The notes beneath the pieces are model-generated. The model was not told the origin of the DNA and ran no database searches. It worked only from the letters and a program-made list of their open reading frames with translations. A program made the translations under genes and the position numbers. This document shows, one piece after another, positions 24,785-36,259 of a stretch of 64,000 nt of DNA (the first letter of the stretch is position 1; the number at the start of each line of letters is the position of its first letter). Where the stretch lies: assembly GCA_029582165.1 (NCBI GenBank), contig CM055889.1, forward strand, positions 14,564,841-14,628,840, in the 5' to 3' direction. Source of the stretch: Portulaca oleracea (Eukaryota > Streptophyta > Magnoliopsida > Caryophyllales > Portulacaceae).

Positions 24785-25069
24785 ACACATATTTTATGTG
24801 AGGGATAAATAATAAATGTAGATATGAAAAATTTAGCCTATTACTCATATGGAATTCACTTACGTATCTAAGCCCTATAGAAATGGTAAATATTTAATTT
24901 CAGCTACTAATTTACTATATAACCGTTCTAAATGGCTAATTCAGATAAATTATATGAACTAATATATAAATATTCTTTTTATTTTATTTCTACACTTGTA
25001 TATATAATTAGATTATAATGATAATCAACATGCAACATCTGCTTTGATATTCAACAATTAATAATGGGA

Positions 25070-25450
25070 AATTCTACCATAGTTAAAAAGTTTTTTAATT
25101 ATAGTAGTTGAAAAGTATAATCTACCTTTAAAAAATCAAACTTAGTATATATTGATCAAAGTAACTTATTGAAATAATTAATAATGTTAATTGAGATACA
25201 AATGTTGTTTTACAAAATTTAATATTTTAAAGGATATTCTATTATAATTGGAACTTTTTCAACTATTATAGTTGAAAAATGTGATGTACCATTGAAATGA
25301 ATACATTTTGATCGTAGCAACTTATTGTAATAATAAATCGTATCTATTGATATATAAATCTTTTTAATTGATATGATTTATATTAATGAACTTAACAATA
25401 CAAAACTTTCAACTATCATAGTTGAAAAAAATTTAATCATAGTAAAATTT
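25070..25450. repeat. Dispersed AT-rich repeat, copy 1
   Basis: Internally repeated phrases (ATTCTATTATAATTGGAACT, TTTTCAACTATTATAGTTGAA, TCTTTTTAATTGATATGATT) recur in diverged form at 50540-50830. No coding sequence. Probably an old non-autonomous transposon. Confidence 0.6.
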
Positions 25451-26112
25451 TCGATTAATTATAAGTAATTAGTGGAGAGTTCTCATGCTTCTTAAAATTG
25501 TAAATGCTTTTATCAATTCAAATATTCAAAGACCCTCATTCAGTTCTTCCAGTAGTTTGATAGCTACATGCACTTCAACATATAGCTACACGGCCTACAC
25601 CCACTAGCTAATGGAGTAGTTGATGTAAAAGTAACCATTATAAGTATTTGAAGTAAAATCGTTGTCAGTTTATGAAGATATGTTCACCTTTTGAAAGATA
25701 TATTTATATTTTTATTGACCATCTTGACTGTACTGTATGATTACATGGTTAATGATAATTATGATATATTTTAATTTGGGAAGGATATACATTTTTATTT
25801 TTTTTGTTTAATGTCAACTTTTTGACATATATTATTTGGAAAGTAATTTATTTCAAGAAAATTTGGAAAGTAATTAAGACATAGCATATATGAAAACTTA
25901 TTATATGGTGAGTTATTTATTTGTAATATTTGATTTTTAAATTATTAAATTTTGGAGGGAATGAATTTTAGAGAGTATGTTTTATTATCACCAATTACGA
26001 AGCGTGTTTAGGAGGTGCAACCGTGTAAGTGTGTGTGTGTGTGTATATATATAGATTAGAGAGGGTGATGGGAAAAATCAATTTTGAGGTACTTTGAACA
26101 AAAAACAGTTTA
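25451..26112. other. AT-rich intergenic DNA
   Basis: No gene recognised. Includes a short (GT)n tract at about 26030-26045. Confidence 0.4.
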
Positions 26113-26365
26113 GGCTCCGTTCTTTTATACTGTGCGGTAAGGCATGGTAATGGTGCGGTGCGGTGGAATTTGAAAAAGTGTGGTGAAATGTGGTGGGTTG
26201 TGGTGAGCTGTGGCAGGTGTGGTAGATGAGGAGAGAAAATGTAAAAAATAATGGAGAAAAGTGATGACAGAGAAAAGTAAGAAGATATTTTGGTAGAGTA
26301 TGGTGAAGTGTGGTAGAATATTGAATGGTGCCGTGTGGCGTGGTACCGCATAAAAGAACAATGTC
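26113..26365. mobile_element. Tourist/Harbinger-like MITE, family copy 2
   Basis: Ends GGCTCCGTTCTTTTATACTG and ACCGCATAAAAGAACAATGTC, flanked by TTA (26110-26112, 26366-26368). The interior is rich in GTGGTG phrases like the copies at 5790 and 42491. Confidence 0.8.
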
Positions 26366-26844
26366 TTAAAACACTTAAAATATTATTAAATTTATTGTGA
26401 AAAATACATCTCATGCTGTATGTAACTTATATAAATATATTACGTAAAAAATTAAAAGTTAAATTGATTTATCCGTAACCTTAAAAACAGTCAAAAATGA
26501 TATAGCTAAACGAATATACCATAGGCCCATAATCAAATGAATCACAAATTGGAATTTGATAGGTTACGCACCTTAAAGTTGATTAATAGCTAACATTATA
26601 GCCCCTAAGAGTCCCTAAGAGTCTGGCAGGTCCGAAAAGTCCCCCATCACCACATTGTTGATAATAAAAAGGGCTGAAAAAAATAAGACGACTTTGTGAT
26701 GACCAATAAAGAAGCTTCAAGCTATCTCTCTTATAGCAAAAAAGCCAACATTTCACCAACCCAATTTTCATAATGAGCATTTTATCGGGCAAGACATATA
26801 TTATCACCCTTTTCATAATGACCATTTTATTATTTATATATACT

Positions 26845-27094
26845 ACTATCTCCGTCCCATATTGTTTGTCCATCTAACTATATTTAAAAGTCCAATGATC
26901 ATGGGAAATGGGGTGAAAAATGTGTAATGTACCAGAATTGCCCTTACTTTTCTCATTTAAAGAAAAATGAAAAAGAAACAAAAGAGTATTTATTAGGGGT
27001 ATAATAGGAATTACAATCATTGAAATCATAAAATAGACAAACATTTTGGGACAGGGGAGTTAAGTAGATGGACAAATAATTTGACACGGATGTA
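26845..27094. mobile_element. Small MITE upstream of the proline-rich gene
   Basis: Ends CTATCTCCGTCCCATATTGT and AATTTGACACGGATGTA are imperfect inverted repeats (GTCCATCT / AGATGGAC lies just inside). Stowaway-like 'CTCCGTCCC' phrasing. It lies about 170 bp upstream of the 27262 start. Confidence 0.65.
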
Positions 27095-27175
27095 ATAATT
27101 GACTCTCTAAATGAGTTTGTTTGACTTTATTAAGTCACCCATGCATGCACCGACCAACCATCATATTATTCATAT

Positions 27176-27190
27176 AATATATATATATAA
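27176..27190 (+). promoter_or_regulatory. Probable TATA region of the proline-rich gene
   Basis: ATAATATATATATATAAAC lies 70-90 bp before the ATG at 27262, at a suitable distance for a TATA box with a short leader. Inferred from position and sequence only. Confidence 0.5.
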
Positions 27191-27261
27191 ACTCAAGCAT
27201 CTCAAACACTTGAACCAACCCCGTGAGACACTCATTGTTTGCTGTTTTCTGAAAAGCAAAT

Positions 27262-27681
27262 ATGTGGTTGATCTATCAGAAACCCCAGAACCGTGTTCTT
27301 CTTCTTCTTCTTCTGGTTGCTATAATTTGGATGTGGATTTCTTGCAATTTGAGCACTGCTACTGAAGCTACTATTGCCAGAAAAGCATTGGAAAGCTCCC
27401 CAGAAACAGGCGTAGTAAAGTGCGAGACTTGTTCTGATCCAGTACCACCACCACCGCCGGCATGCCCACCACCACCTCCGCCACCGTGTCCTCCTCCACC
27501 GCCACCGCCACCGCCGTGCTCTCCCTGCTTGGAGAAGGAGTTGCCACCACCATCACCGGTGTTGTTGTACAATCCCAATGATTTGTACGCCATCGAGCAT
27601 GACTCTGGAGCCAATCAGGTTAAAGCTGTTGTTGCACTCGGAGTTGGGGCCGCGCTATTGGGATTACAACTTATCCTTTGA
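27262..27681 (+). CDS. Proline-rich, extensin-like secreted protein with probable GPI anchor (139 aa)
   Basis: Likely a cell-wall or plasma-membrane-surface hydroxyproline-rich glycoprotein. It is a single intronless frame. The basic N-terminus (MWLIYQKPQNR) is followed by a hydrophobic signal segment (about residues 12-28). A spacer with a CETC pair follows. Residues about 61-90 are Pro runs of 5-9 broken by single cysteines (ACPP, PCPP, PCSPC). A charged stretch (LEKELPPPSP) and a short tail with a YNPNDLYAIEHD phrase come next. The C-terminus, about 118-139, is small and hydrophobic (VKAVVALGVGAALLGLQLIL), as in GPI-attachment signals. The Pro runs would be hydroxylated and glycosylated in extensins. 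The function of this particular protein is unknown; it is hypothetical until expression is shown. Confidence 0.75.
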   Translation: MWLIYQKPQNRVLLLLLLVAIIWMWISCNLSTATEATIARKALESSPETGVVKCETCSDPVPPPPPACPPPPPPPCPPPPPPPPPCSPCLEKELPPPSPVLLYNPNDLYAIEHDSGANQVKAVVALGVGAALLGLQLIL

Positions 27682-28076
27682 TCTCATCACGAAACAGTCG
27701 GTGATTCTACTTAAATTACTTACAAAATTATTTATGATGGATGTTTTCTACGACCTCAATTTAAGTAATCGGGTTTCTCAGTTTTTCTTTCAATAGTAAT
27801 TCCCTCTTTTGTGACATTCATCCAAGTTTACTTCTTTTTTATTTCGTATGTCTGATCTATCTGGAATGTATTACAAATAGTATTATATAGTATGAGTGAT
27901 GATATGTGTCTTAAGGGCAAGACACTGCTTAAGTGTCTTGTTCCTTATGAAATTAATACTTATGTAGATATCCATGGATATCAACAAAAGAGAACCATGG
28001 TTTCCCTTGTAGACATCTAGGAAAGACAACCAGTGTGGTTTTGAAGGACTTGAAGGTGAGTGACAGGGGTGATAGT
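27682..28076. other. 3' flank of the proline-rich gene
   Basis: AT-rich sequence, probably 3' untranslated region in its first part. Nothing else recognised. Confidence 0.4.
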
Positions 28077-28610
28077 TGTTGAGAAAACTAAACCCATATT
28101 CACAAAATTACAAATCAAAATCAAACCGAAATTCGATCTGCAATGGAAATTATAAACAATATCTAAACTCTCAACTCTCAAACTCTCAAACTCTCAATAG
28201 TGTAGAATACAATTGGTGAAACTCTTTTTTTTTTCTCTTTAGAAAAGTAGCAGCTTTTCATCTCAATTGATCACTAATACAATTCTACTAACGACTAGGA
28301 AGGAAACTAGGTTAAAATAATAATAACCCACATCGCTTGAGGGAGAAATTTTTGTACGTGGAAAAATAAGGCTGCCAACATTAGCGCAGGTGACGCCTGC
28401 TGAGTACACGACCAACGGCTAGGTGTGCACTCAAGCCTGTCTTCTCTGCCTAGGGCGTCAGTGGTGTCTCGTGAGGCGCTACCAATGTCTCCCCCTTCTC
28501 CTCACTCTGACTTGGGGCACTAGGGGTGCCTCTTGGGGTGCTGTCTGCGCCTCCTCTCCCTTAGCTGTCTTCGACCCTTAGGAGGATCCAATAGGCCATA
28601 TAGCCCAACA
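28077..28610 (-). mobile_element. Copia-type LTR (3' LTR of a truncated minus-strand element)
   Basis: A 534-bp block from TGTTGAGAAAACTAAACC to TAGCCCAACA, i.e. TG...CA on either strand. It is followed by ATCTCCACCTT, the complement of a polypurine tract AAGGTGGAGAT, which places the element's interior at higher coordinates on the minus strand. The interior is lost within about 100 bp. Confidence 0.7.
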
Positions 28611-28699
28611 ATCTCCACCTTAGACCATGGTTCGACTCATCGGTCCAGATAAGCACCTCAACTATCTCCATCAACTCGCCCCTCTGCAGGGCTTTTCTT

Positions 28700-29149
28700 T
28701 TATAAGGTGGTCTCAAACGTTACCAGCGTCAAATAGGCGCCACCAGCATCTCAAGTTTTTGCTCCGTAGCTGCCTATTCTAGACCAGGCGCTGCTAGGGG
28801 GTAAATAGGCGCTAATGGAGGGTAAGGGACACTACTGGGGCCTTTGCATGGTGTGTTGTGGCTGGGCCGTGGAGTGTTGGGATGCGACAACATTTGGGTT
28901 GCTATCTTCTTCACTCTTTCTTCTCATTTGGCCTATCTCCTCCTTCTCTTCTCTTTTCCTCTTATTTTCTCCATATTCTTCTTCACTTGGTTTTATACGG
29001 ATTTTTCAACAAATTCGCAAAACATACCTATCTCCAAACCAAGTGAAGAAATCACAGAATTTGATATAAAAATATAAGATTATATTATATAATTAGCTAA
29101 AATATACAAGTTAGAGACCTACTAAACACTATAAAATAAACACTTATCA
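28700..29149 (-). mobile_element. 3' LTR of the gag-only gypsy element (partial)
   Basis: Ends ...ACACTTATCA (29149), followed by AATTTCCCCATGCTT, the complement of a polypurine tract AAGCATGGGGAAATT. Reading the minus strand, this is PPT then TGATAAGTGTTT, the LTR start. The same TGATAAG/CTTATCA LTR ends occur at 33686 and at 60987/62414. The far end is lost where copia sequence begins. Confidence 0.6.
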
Positions 29150-31327
29150 AATTTCCCCATGCTTAACTCTTACTTGCCACCAAGCAAGTTTGACACAAGA
29201 ACAAGAGGGAAAAAAGAAAGACTTAAACTGAAAAGAATAAGACTCAAGAGGGGGAAAAGGGAAAAGAAGAAAATAAACCAAAGAGGGTTAGCGTTAGGGT
29301 TACAAATACAATTATACACCTCCTCAGGCTAACCAACTAGAACACATCAATCCACCAAGCTGAAACCAAGAACAATTTGGAAGAGAACAAAACCAGTGCA
29401 AAATAGATAGAGGGAAGTTTTCGAAACCTTGAAAGAGAACTAGCATTTCGAATGTGAAAAGCCACCAACAGTCTTAAGATGAATGCAAATATACACGGTT
29501 GGTTATGGACGTAGGCCAGTCGATGAGCAAACCTCACTTTAGGGTAAAGTAGAGCGCTCTAACTCTCAGTTTTTTTTAATTTTTTTTTTTAATGCAAGTA
29601 GGTTCACTCACTCTCAGGCCAAAAGAAATGACCTACCATAGGCTTGGTAAGAATCTCGCTCTCCACTACTAGTATACAATGCACAAGTGACAATCAAGAG
29701 GACTTTTTGGATTGTGATGAGGCTTAAGTTAAGGGGAAAGGAATTGTAATATTTGGGTATGAGGAGTTAATAGGGTCGTGCTTGGAGTTAGTCTCACCGA
29801 AAATCGCTTTCAACTTGCACACTAATGTAGGCAAGGACTCACTTTACTCGCTCATCAAGATCAAACAACTCATCAAACCTCATAATCAAGTCATAGGCTT
29901 TCATGAAGTGTAACAAAATCTCCTCGATCGCCCTTTTTTCGATACATATATTTTTTTCTCTCTCTTTTTTTTTGGTAGGTGATCAAGGGGAAAAGAAACG
30001 TATAAACATAGCTTTGACCTTGGTGCATATTAGATGAACAACACTACCATCATGGCAAATTCATGATAATTGGGGAATTTAATCGTCCCAACTCCCAACT
30101 CAACAAAATCATAATCACCTTCCAACATCTTACTCCGTTCATACCAGCGTCGAACCAAATGTCACCCTCAAAGTAATGAACTCTGAAAACATCCAAGCAA
30201 GATAGATGGTAGGAATATAACAAGGGTCAGAGCTTGTATTGTCAGGGTTCAATTACAAAAAGTAGGCAATCAAAGGCTAGACAGGGTTAAAGAACGGTAC
30301 TAATATTATTAGGGAGACTATTTGGCTATATAGTTCAATTAATATAGAAATGAATATCTCAATCACTTTGTCACAACATGCAAATGCAAAAATGCAGTCT
30401 CAAACAAGATGCAAAACAAGTTCTATAGGTGCAACTAATGATGGAGTCACTCAAGAAATAAAGGGATCGATGAAGATGATCAATCCATATTTTTAGGGCA
30501 TGTGGACTCACGGGATAGGGCTCAATCAATTAAACATAGCCTAAAGATTTGCGGCACACATATTTACACCACTAAGCCAATCAAAGGAGCAAAACTCACT
30601 CTTAGTAGCTTGTCTCAAAATCATAAAGGTTTGCAAAATCCGTTTCAAAAACTTTTCATTCTCAACCAAACTACTCAAGGTAAAGCAAGATAAACTGAAA
30701 GTCTAATTGATTTACAAATCATCACAGGAGATGTTCCGGATCATTGATCCTAATCCTATCCTATATTTTTTTTGTGTTTTTCTTGTCTTTTCTAATTTTT
30801 TGGTTCTTTTTCTATTTACCTGATTTTTTTTGTGGTTTTTCTAATTTTTGTGGATGAAAAATGAAAGAAAAACAAAAACAAAAAATAAAGGAAATGAAAG
30901 AAAAATCTAGCATGCTCTAACTAATGCAAACTAGGTGAATGCAGAGTTTACCTAAAAAAAAAACAGGAAAGCTTAAAAGAGAAACTAAAGACAATCAATA
31001 AACTAACTAAAAACATGAAGACTCTTAGAAAATGAAAGGAAACTAAACACACTAAAGAAAAATTAGCACAAAAACGCAAAAATTAAATTAAGGAAGGAAA
31101 GAAAAAGGAAAAGAAAGACGAAAATAATGCAAAAATAAAGGAATAATAAAAGAAAGTCACCGAAAAACATCGAATATATACAGAGAATACAAACCCCCCA
31201 TGCTTGAATGAAGCATTGTCCTCAATGCTAAGGATATCGGTAAGAGGGGGATGGTAGCGTCGAGAGTTTGAAAAATTAGGGCATTCAAATTGCTGAGAAA
31301 GAAAGAGACTTCGGGGATTAAAAAAAA

Positions 31328-31886
31328 GGGATATTGGATGACAATATACTAACCTTTGGGGGTATTGGATTGTAATATACCGACCTTTATTATTGGACAA
31401 CAATATCCCTGATCTTTATACTTAGGTGAGACTATTATACCAACAGTAACTAAGGAGGTGGTGACTAGTTAAGTGGTCTCGATTCTGACGTGACAACCAG
31501 AGGGAAAATAACCGGTGCTTGCCCAATAACCCCGTTAACCCCTCCGTTTTTCTCACTAACCCACGTTAAAGAAATCGGCCCTAACACAGTGACTAACGGG
31601 GTGGTGAACCGATCTTCGTACTGACATGGAACACAACCAATCAATATCTTGTAATATGGGTTAGCGAGAAAAACTAAAGGGCTAATGAGGTTATTGGCTT
31701 GGGACAATTTTTTTCCTTCGCCAACCACGTTAGCGGGCATGGAGACCGGTTCACCACCCCTTAGTTACTGTTCGTATAATAATATCACCCAAACATAAAG
31801 GTCAGGGATATTGTTGTCCAATAGTAAATGTTGGTATATTACAATCCAACACCCCCAAAGGTTGGTATATTATCATCCAAAAATCC
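31328..31886. mobile_element. MULE-like element, copy 2 (559 bp)
   Basis: Left end GGGATATTGGATGACAATAT, right end ATATTATCATCCAAAAATCC, with inverted arms of more than 120 bp (including TATTGGACAACAATATCCCTG and its complement). Flanked by the 9-bp repeat TAAAAAAAA on both sides. Matches the element at 11438-12485 but lacks the nested hAT insert. Confidence 0.85.
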
Positions 31887-32267
31887 TAAAAAAAAAAGGA
31901 AGCAGAGACGCTAGCTAGTAGCCGCAGTTTAGGACTCTGCCTGCATCTTTTAAATCGCCAAATTGCCCTCTATGTGTAAGACGCAGCTGGCGGTTGTGAG
32001 CCACTGCCAGCGTGTCATACCTGGACATTATTCTCGTGATTTCGAGGCCTCCTGCAACGTTTGCTTCTCTTATTACTTCCTCCTCGTTTAGTCTCTTTAT
32101 TTTCCTTGTTTCCTTTCTTCTTTCCCTGAGTCAAGCAAATAATACTTATTAAAAACGAAATGAGGAATTTAAAAATCAAACAACCAAGTATATAACTTAA
32201 ACTCGAAAAATTATATTAAGAAAATTAAGGAGAAATTAAGAGTTCTAAAAATTTAAAATAAACTCAG

Positions 32268-33458
32268 TTAAAAGGTTAGAGTCGGGGTCTTCATTCCGGA
32301 AGTCGTCAATGCCCTTAGTAGCTTGTCAAACTCTTCTTCACGCGGTCTACAAGCTAGCAAATAAGAGAACAACTGGAAACTTATCACATAAAACATTAGT
32401 AATGATCTCATTAATAGATCAAATTTACTAGAAAAATCAAAAGAATCAAAATATTTGGTCCACAAGATTTTTCTAGGATGGTCCTCTAGGTATATATGAT
32501 ATGGATCAAGGGAGGGGTTGTAACCTCTTAATTTTCCTGAGGATAACTCATTAAAAATATTATTGGCTTCATCAATTAAAACACAAGAATTAACCTCATA
32601 TCCTATATTAACTTGAACATCAAAGGTCTTTTCATAAGGTATGGGTTCCTCAAGGGTTCTTGGTGAAACTGAAGGCGGTGAAAAGGGGATTGAAGCATGA
32701 AATAAGTCATCGGGATCAAAGAGTTCAATGTTATCATGGTCCTTGCTCGAAAAATTTAATTCATTATCAACCTTCTCGCGTAGTTCCTCATATTAATATC
32801 AAATGACTCACGATGAGAATCATCTTCATACCTAGCATATAACCCATAAGTCTCACTCAGCTCAAACCCCGTTGACTGAGAAAAAGGTAAGAGAGTATGA
32901 TGTAAATCAAAAACATCATCAACAGTGTCTTTAGGTAAACCAGGACAAGAAGGATCAACAATTGGCCAAGATTTCTCAGGAAGGTCCAAAGTTTTATCTA
33001 AACTAACTTTTAAAGGGACGGTGGACTCACTATCATCATATATTCCATCATGAGAATAGGAAAAGTTAGAGCTATGGTTAATATCATGCAACAAGTCACA
33101 CCCTCGCATCAAGTCAATTGTCTCGGCTTGTTTTTCTAACATTGCCTTCATTAAAATTCAAGTCTATCATTATTGGGGCAAGTAGAATCATCATGTTCAG
33201 AAGAATAACATACAACGCATGTATGGTAATCGAATCATGAAGTTGAATGTATGAACTAGCATGAGATGCACAAGGATTAAAGTACTCAGATGCACAATTA
33301 AAATTTTCAAAATCATACGTATCACGTGCAAGCCATTCAAGTAATTTCCAAGCTTCATCAATAGATTTTTCATAAAAACCCAAATAATTCAAAAGATTAC
33401 GGGTTTTTATATTCACACCTTCAAAAACAATATCAAGAATTTCATGTTTTCCTAACAT
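32268..33458 (-). pseudogene. Broken gag-like gene of the gypsy element
   Basis: Minus-strand pieces in changing frames: 33114-33458 (LDIVFEGVNIKTRNLLNYL, SIDEAWKLLEWLARDTYDFE), 32756-33151 (MKAMLEKQAETIDLMRG, then an acidic spacer) and 32268-32465. The first piece resembles the gag region of plant gypsy elements (TRxLLNYL...EAWKLLE). Frameshifts separate the pieces, so no full protein can be made. Confidence 0.55.
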
Positions 33459-33665
33459 GATATCGCAAAGAACAGGAATAGCATATAATCACTCAAAATA
33501 ACGCCAAAATAATTCATGTTCAAATTGCGAAACATCAAGAAGTGCCATATTTTTAAATTTTTGAAAATTTTTAATTTTATTTGATTCTTTTAGTTTTTAG
33601 GAAAGCACTAAAAACCTAGTCAATCAGAGTGCTTTCGTCTAATGGCACATGAGGAAGCAAGCCTT

Positions 33666-33679
33666 CGGCAACGACGCCA
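33666..33679 (-). other. Primer-binding site of the gypsy element
   Basis: The minus strand reads TGGCGTCGTTGCCG, six bases inside the LTR end at 33686. It resembles the TGGCGCCGTTGCC site usual for plant gypsy elements, probably primed by tRNA-Asp. Confidence 0.6.
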
Positions 33680-33764
33680 AAAACTTGATAAGGCCGCAAG
33701 TGCACAGTGTACATTGTAATATATCAAGGTCGTTTTTCAGGGACTTGTTCAACTACATACTAAA

Positions 33765-35378
33765 TGTTGGGTTAATGGCCCAAATTCTCTTGACTCATTA
33801 TTTGCTAAGCTTCCTAAACCTGTTTAAACTCCAAGATATTGGTTGCTATTAGGAAATTCTTTTATTTTCTAATTATATTTAGGTCAGTTTCCTAATTGTA
33901 ATAGCATTATTGCTAAAACCTAATTATATTTGAAGTGGAAGTCTAGCTAGATCTATAGAATGTTCACCCCTATAAATAGAGGTCTTTATTCACCTTGTTA
34001 TATGCGCCAAGCAACCAATGTAGTTGATGTGAGAGCCTTCAAAACTCCCCATGAGGGAGGTACGGTGTTATTTCCACATTTTCACCCTACTCATCCCTAG
34101 GTTATGAGAGTCTACGAGAGTTCACACATATATTTTACCTCTTGTAATATCTCTTTTTTCTACTAGTGGATATTGGTTGTCGCCCGTGGGTTTTTCTCCG
34201 AGTTCTTCGGTTTCCCACGTAAAATTACTGTCTCACCCTATTTATCCTTGCCTCTCTCTCTATTATTATCCTCGATTCCATAATCATCCTGTATTTCCTT
34301 CTGCTGCATATATTGCTCTATTTTACACCCTAACAAGTGGCTAACAACTGGCAACAGATCTGAATCCGATCCCTAACAAGTGGTATCAGAGCTAGGTCTA
34401 ATCAGATTCAGATCCTACCGGAGTCAGGTTAAATTCCTTCAAGAGCCGGATCCTACCGGAATCAGGATAAATTCCTTCAAGAGCCAGGTACAGTATGATT
34501 CACTCAAATTTCTATTATACCGGAGTCAGGTGAAATTCCTTCAGAGCCGAGTACAATCAGATTCAACAAACTTCTAATCCTGCCGGAGTCAGGTCAAATT
34601 CCTTCGGAGCCGGGTTCAATCAAATTCAGGATGAAATCAAAATTTGGTTATTAGAATTTGGGTGATAAAGTGTTGTTAACAGGATGACGTCGAGAAGTTC
34701 GTTGGCAAAATCAAATTCAGGGTTCTATGACGGTACCGGAGAATTTGGCCCAAGGTGGAGTTTGTTGGGTTAATGACCCAAATTCTCTTAACTCATTATT
34801 TGACAAGTTTCCTAAACCTGTTTAAACTCCAAGATATTGGTTGCTATTAGGAAATTATTTTATTTCTTAATTATATTTAGGTCAGTTTCCTAATTGTAAT
34901 AGCATTATTGCTAAAACCTAATTGTATTTGGAGTGGGAGTCTTGCTAGATCTATAGAATGTTCACCCTTATAAATAGAGGTCTTTATTCACCTTGTTATA
35001 TGTGCCAAGCAACCAATGTAGTTGATGTGAGAGCCTTCAAAACTCCCCATGAGGGAGGTACGGTGTTATTTCCACATTTTCACCCTACTCATCCCTAGGT
35101 TATGAGAGTCTACGAGAGTTCACACATATATTTTACCTCTTGTAATATCTCCTTTTTCTACTAGTGGATATTGGTCGTCGTCGCCCGGGGGTTTTCTCCG
35201 AGTTCTTCGGTTTCCCACGTAAAATTACTGTCTCACCCTATTTATCCTTGCCTCTCTCTCTATTATTATCCTCGATTACATAATCATCCTGTATTTCCTT
35301 CTGCTGCATGTATTGCTCTATTTTACACTCTAACAAGTGGCTAACAACTGGCAACAGATCTGAATCCGATCCCTAACA
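33765..35378 (+). mobile_element. Miniature copia-type LTR element (TRIM-like), complete with target duplication
   Basis: 5' LTR 33765-34378 and 3' LTR 34763-35378 (614 and 616 bp, nearly identical, TGTTGGG...CTAACA). The primer-binding site TGGTATCAGAGC at 34381-34392 fits initiator tRNA-Met, and the polypurine tract AAGGTGGAGTT is at 34752-34762. A perfect 5-bp duplication CTAAA flanks it (33760-33764, 35379-35383). The interior is only 384 bp: four tandem units around ACCGGAGTCAGGT...AAATTCCTTC (34415-34615), then a 29-codon frame. It cannot code for its own mobilisation. Confidence 0.95.
34684..34773 (+). pseudogene. 29-codon gag-start remnant inside the TRIM
   Basis: ATG at 34684 opens MTSRSSLAKSNSGFYDGTGE and continues FGPRW up to the polypurine tract, then stops at TAA inside the 3' LTR. 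The F-x-DGT-x-(E/N)F phrase and its position match the start of copia gag proteins. The rest of gag-pol has been deleted. Confidence 0.6.
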
Positions 35379-36259
35379 CTAAACTATCTCACTACAAAGG
35401 ATGCTAGGTCGTCCAAGGTGTTTATGTATTTATAAGAGATTCTAAACTGAAATTAGAAAACAATAAACTTTAAGGGTTCTAACAAATAATTAAGGGAGTT
35501 TAGGGAAGTCCACTCTAGTTAATCAATCAATTAGGAGCTAATTCCAATGCTAGGTAATATTGATAGTGTCGGGGTCTATAATCATTCTAAGGTCTATCAC
35601 AACAATCTTTCGATCCGAGGTGAGTTGCAGTGACTAAACTTAACACCTATTCTCATGGCTATTTAATTCAATCAAAGATAAGAACATATTATAACACGAC
35701 CCTAAACATGAACCCATTTTTTCTAACTGTATTCTATGCCTATTCAATCTTCGTTTGTCCAATTCAAAATAACAATTTTTCGACCCGATATTAAGAATCT
35801 AAACCAAGTAAGAGGTGATCAATCAATTACTATGACATACGAAACACGAAGATTAAACAACTGTATTAAAACCTAAAACCGATATCACACACCATAAATC
35901 AATCAAGAAACATCGAGTTTATCCCCTAAACAATGAAACTAACTACTCATGATAATAGAAACTAACAAAATAGTAACGAAACCTGAATTGCAAAACATAA
36001 TGAAAATAGGAAATAAACGAATATTCAATGCGTTGAGTTCAATCTCTTCGTGTCACCCAAATCGATCTCCTTCTCTTTCTGTTCTATTCCTAATCCACTA
36101 GACGGCTCCCCAAAGAGAGGAAAATACAAAGAAAACCTAATACTAAGCATAACTGAATAATAGTTAGAATAATCCATGCCCTAATGTTGCGGTAGATTAA
36201 TAAGATTGTTATTTCGTTGGGTGTTGACTCCTTTGATAAAACCAAAAAAAAAAAAAAAG

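Larger units (their letters stand above)
29150..33664 (-). mobile_element. Interior of a gag-only (LARD-like) Ty3/gypsy element
   Basis: Lies between the primer-binding site at 33666 and the 3' polypurine tract. Only gag-like frames (32268-33458) are visible; no protease, reverse transcriptase or integrase frames were found. At 31190-31225 the minus strand carries a GAGGACAATGC...CATGGGGGG phrase typical of the region after the coding part of plant gypsy elements. A MULE-like insert interrupts it at 31328-31886. Confidence 0.6.
33686..36250 (-). mobile_element. 5' LTR of the gypsy element, split by a TRIM insertion
   Basis: Begins (plus strand) TGATAAGGCCGCAAGTGCAC, like the solo LTR at 60987. 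Continues after the 1.6-kb insert with Lys/Asn-poor AT-rich LTR sequence and a CTCTTCGTGTCACCCAAATC region. The outer end is not clear; homology fades at about 36200-36260, before a poly(A) run at 36242. Confidence 0.55.

Noticed and set aside
27276..27614. Glycine-rich minus-strand frame, 112 aa
   Set aside because: Gly runs are simply the complement of the Pro codons in the plus-strand gene, which has a signal peptide, a TATA region and a GPI-like tail.
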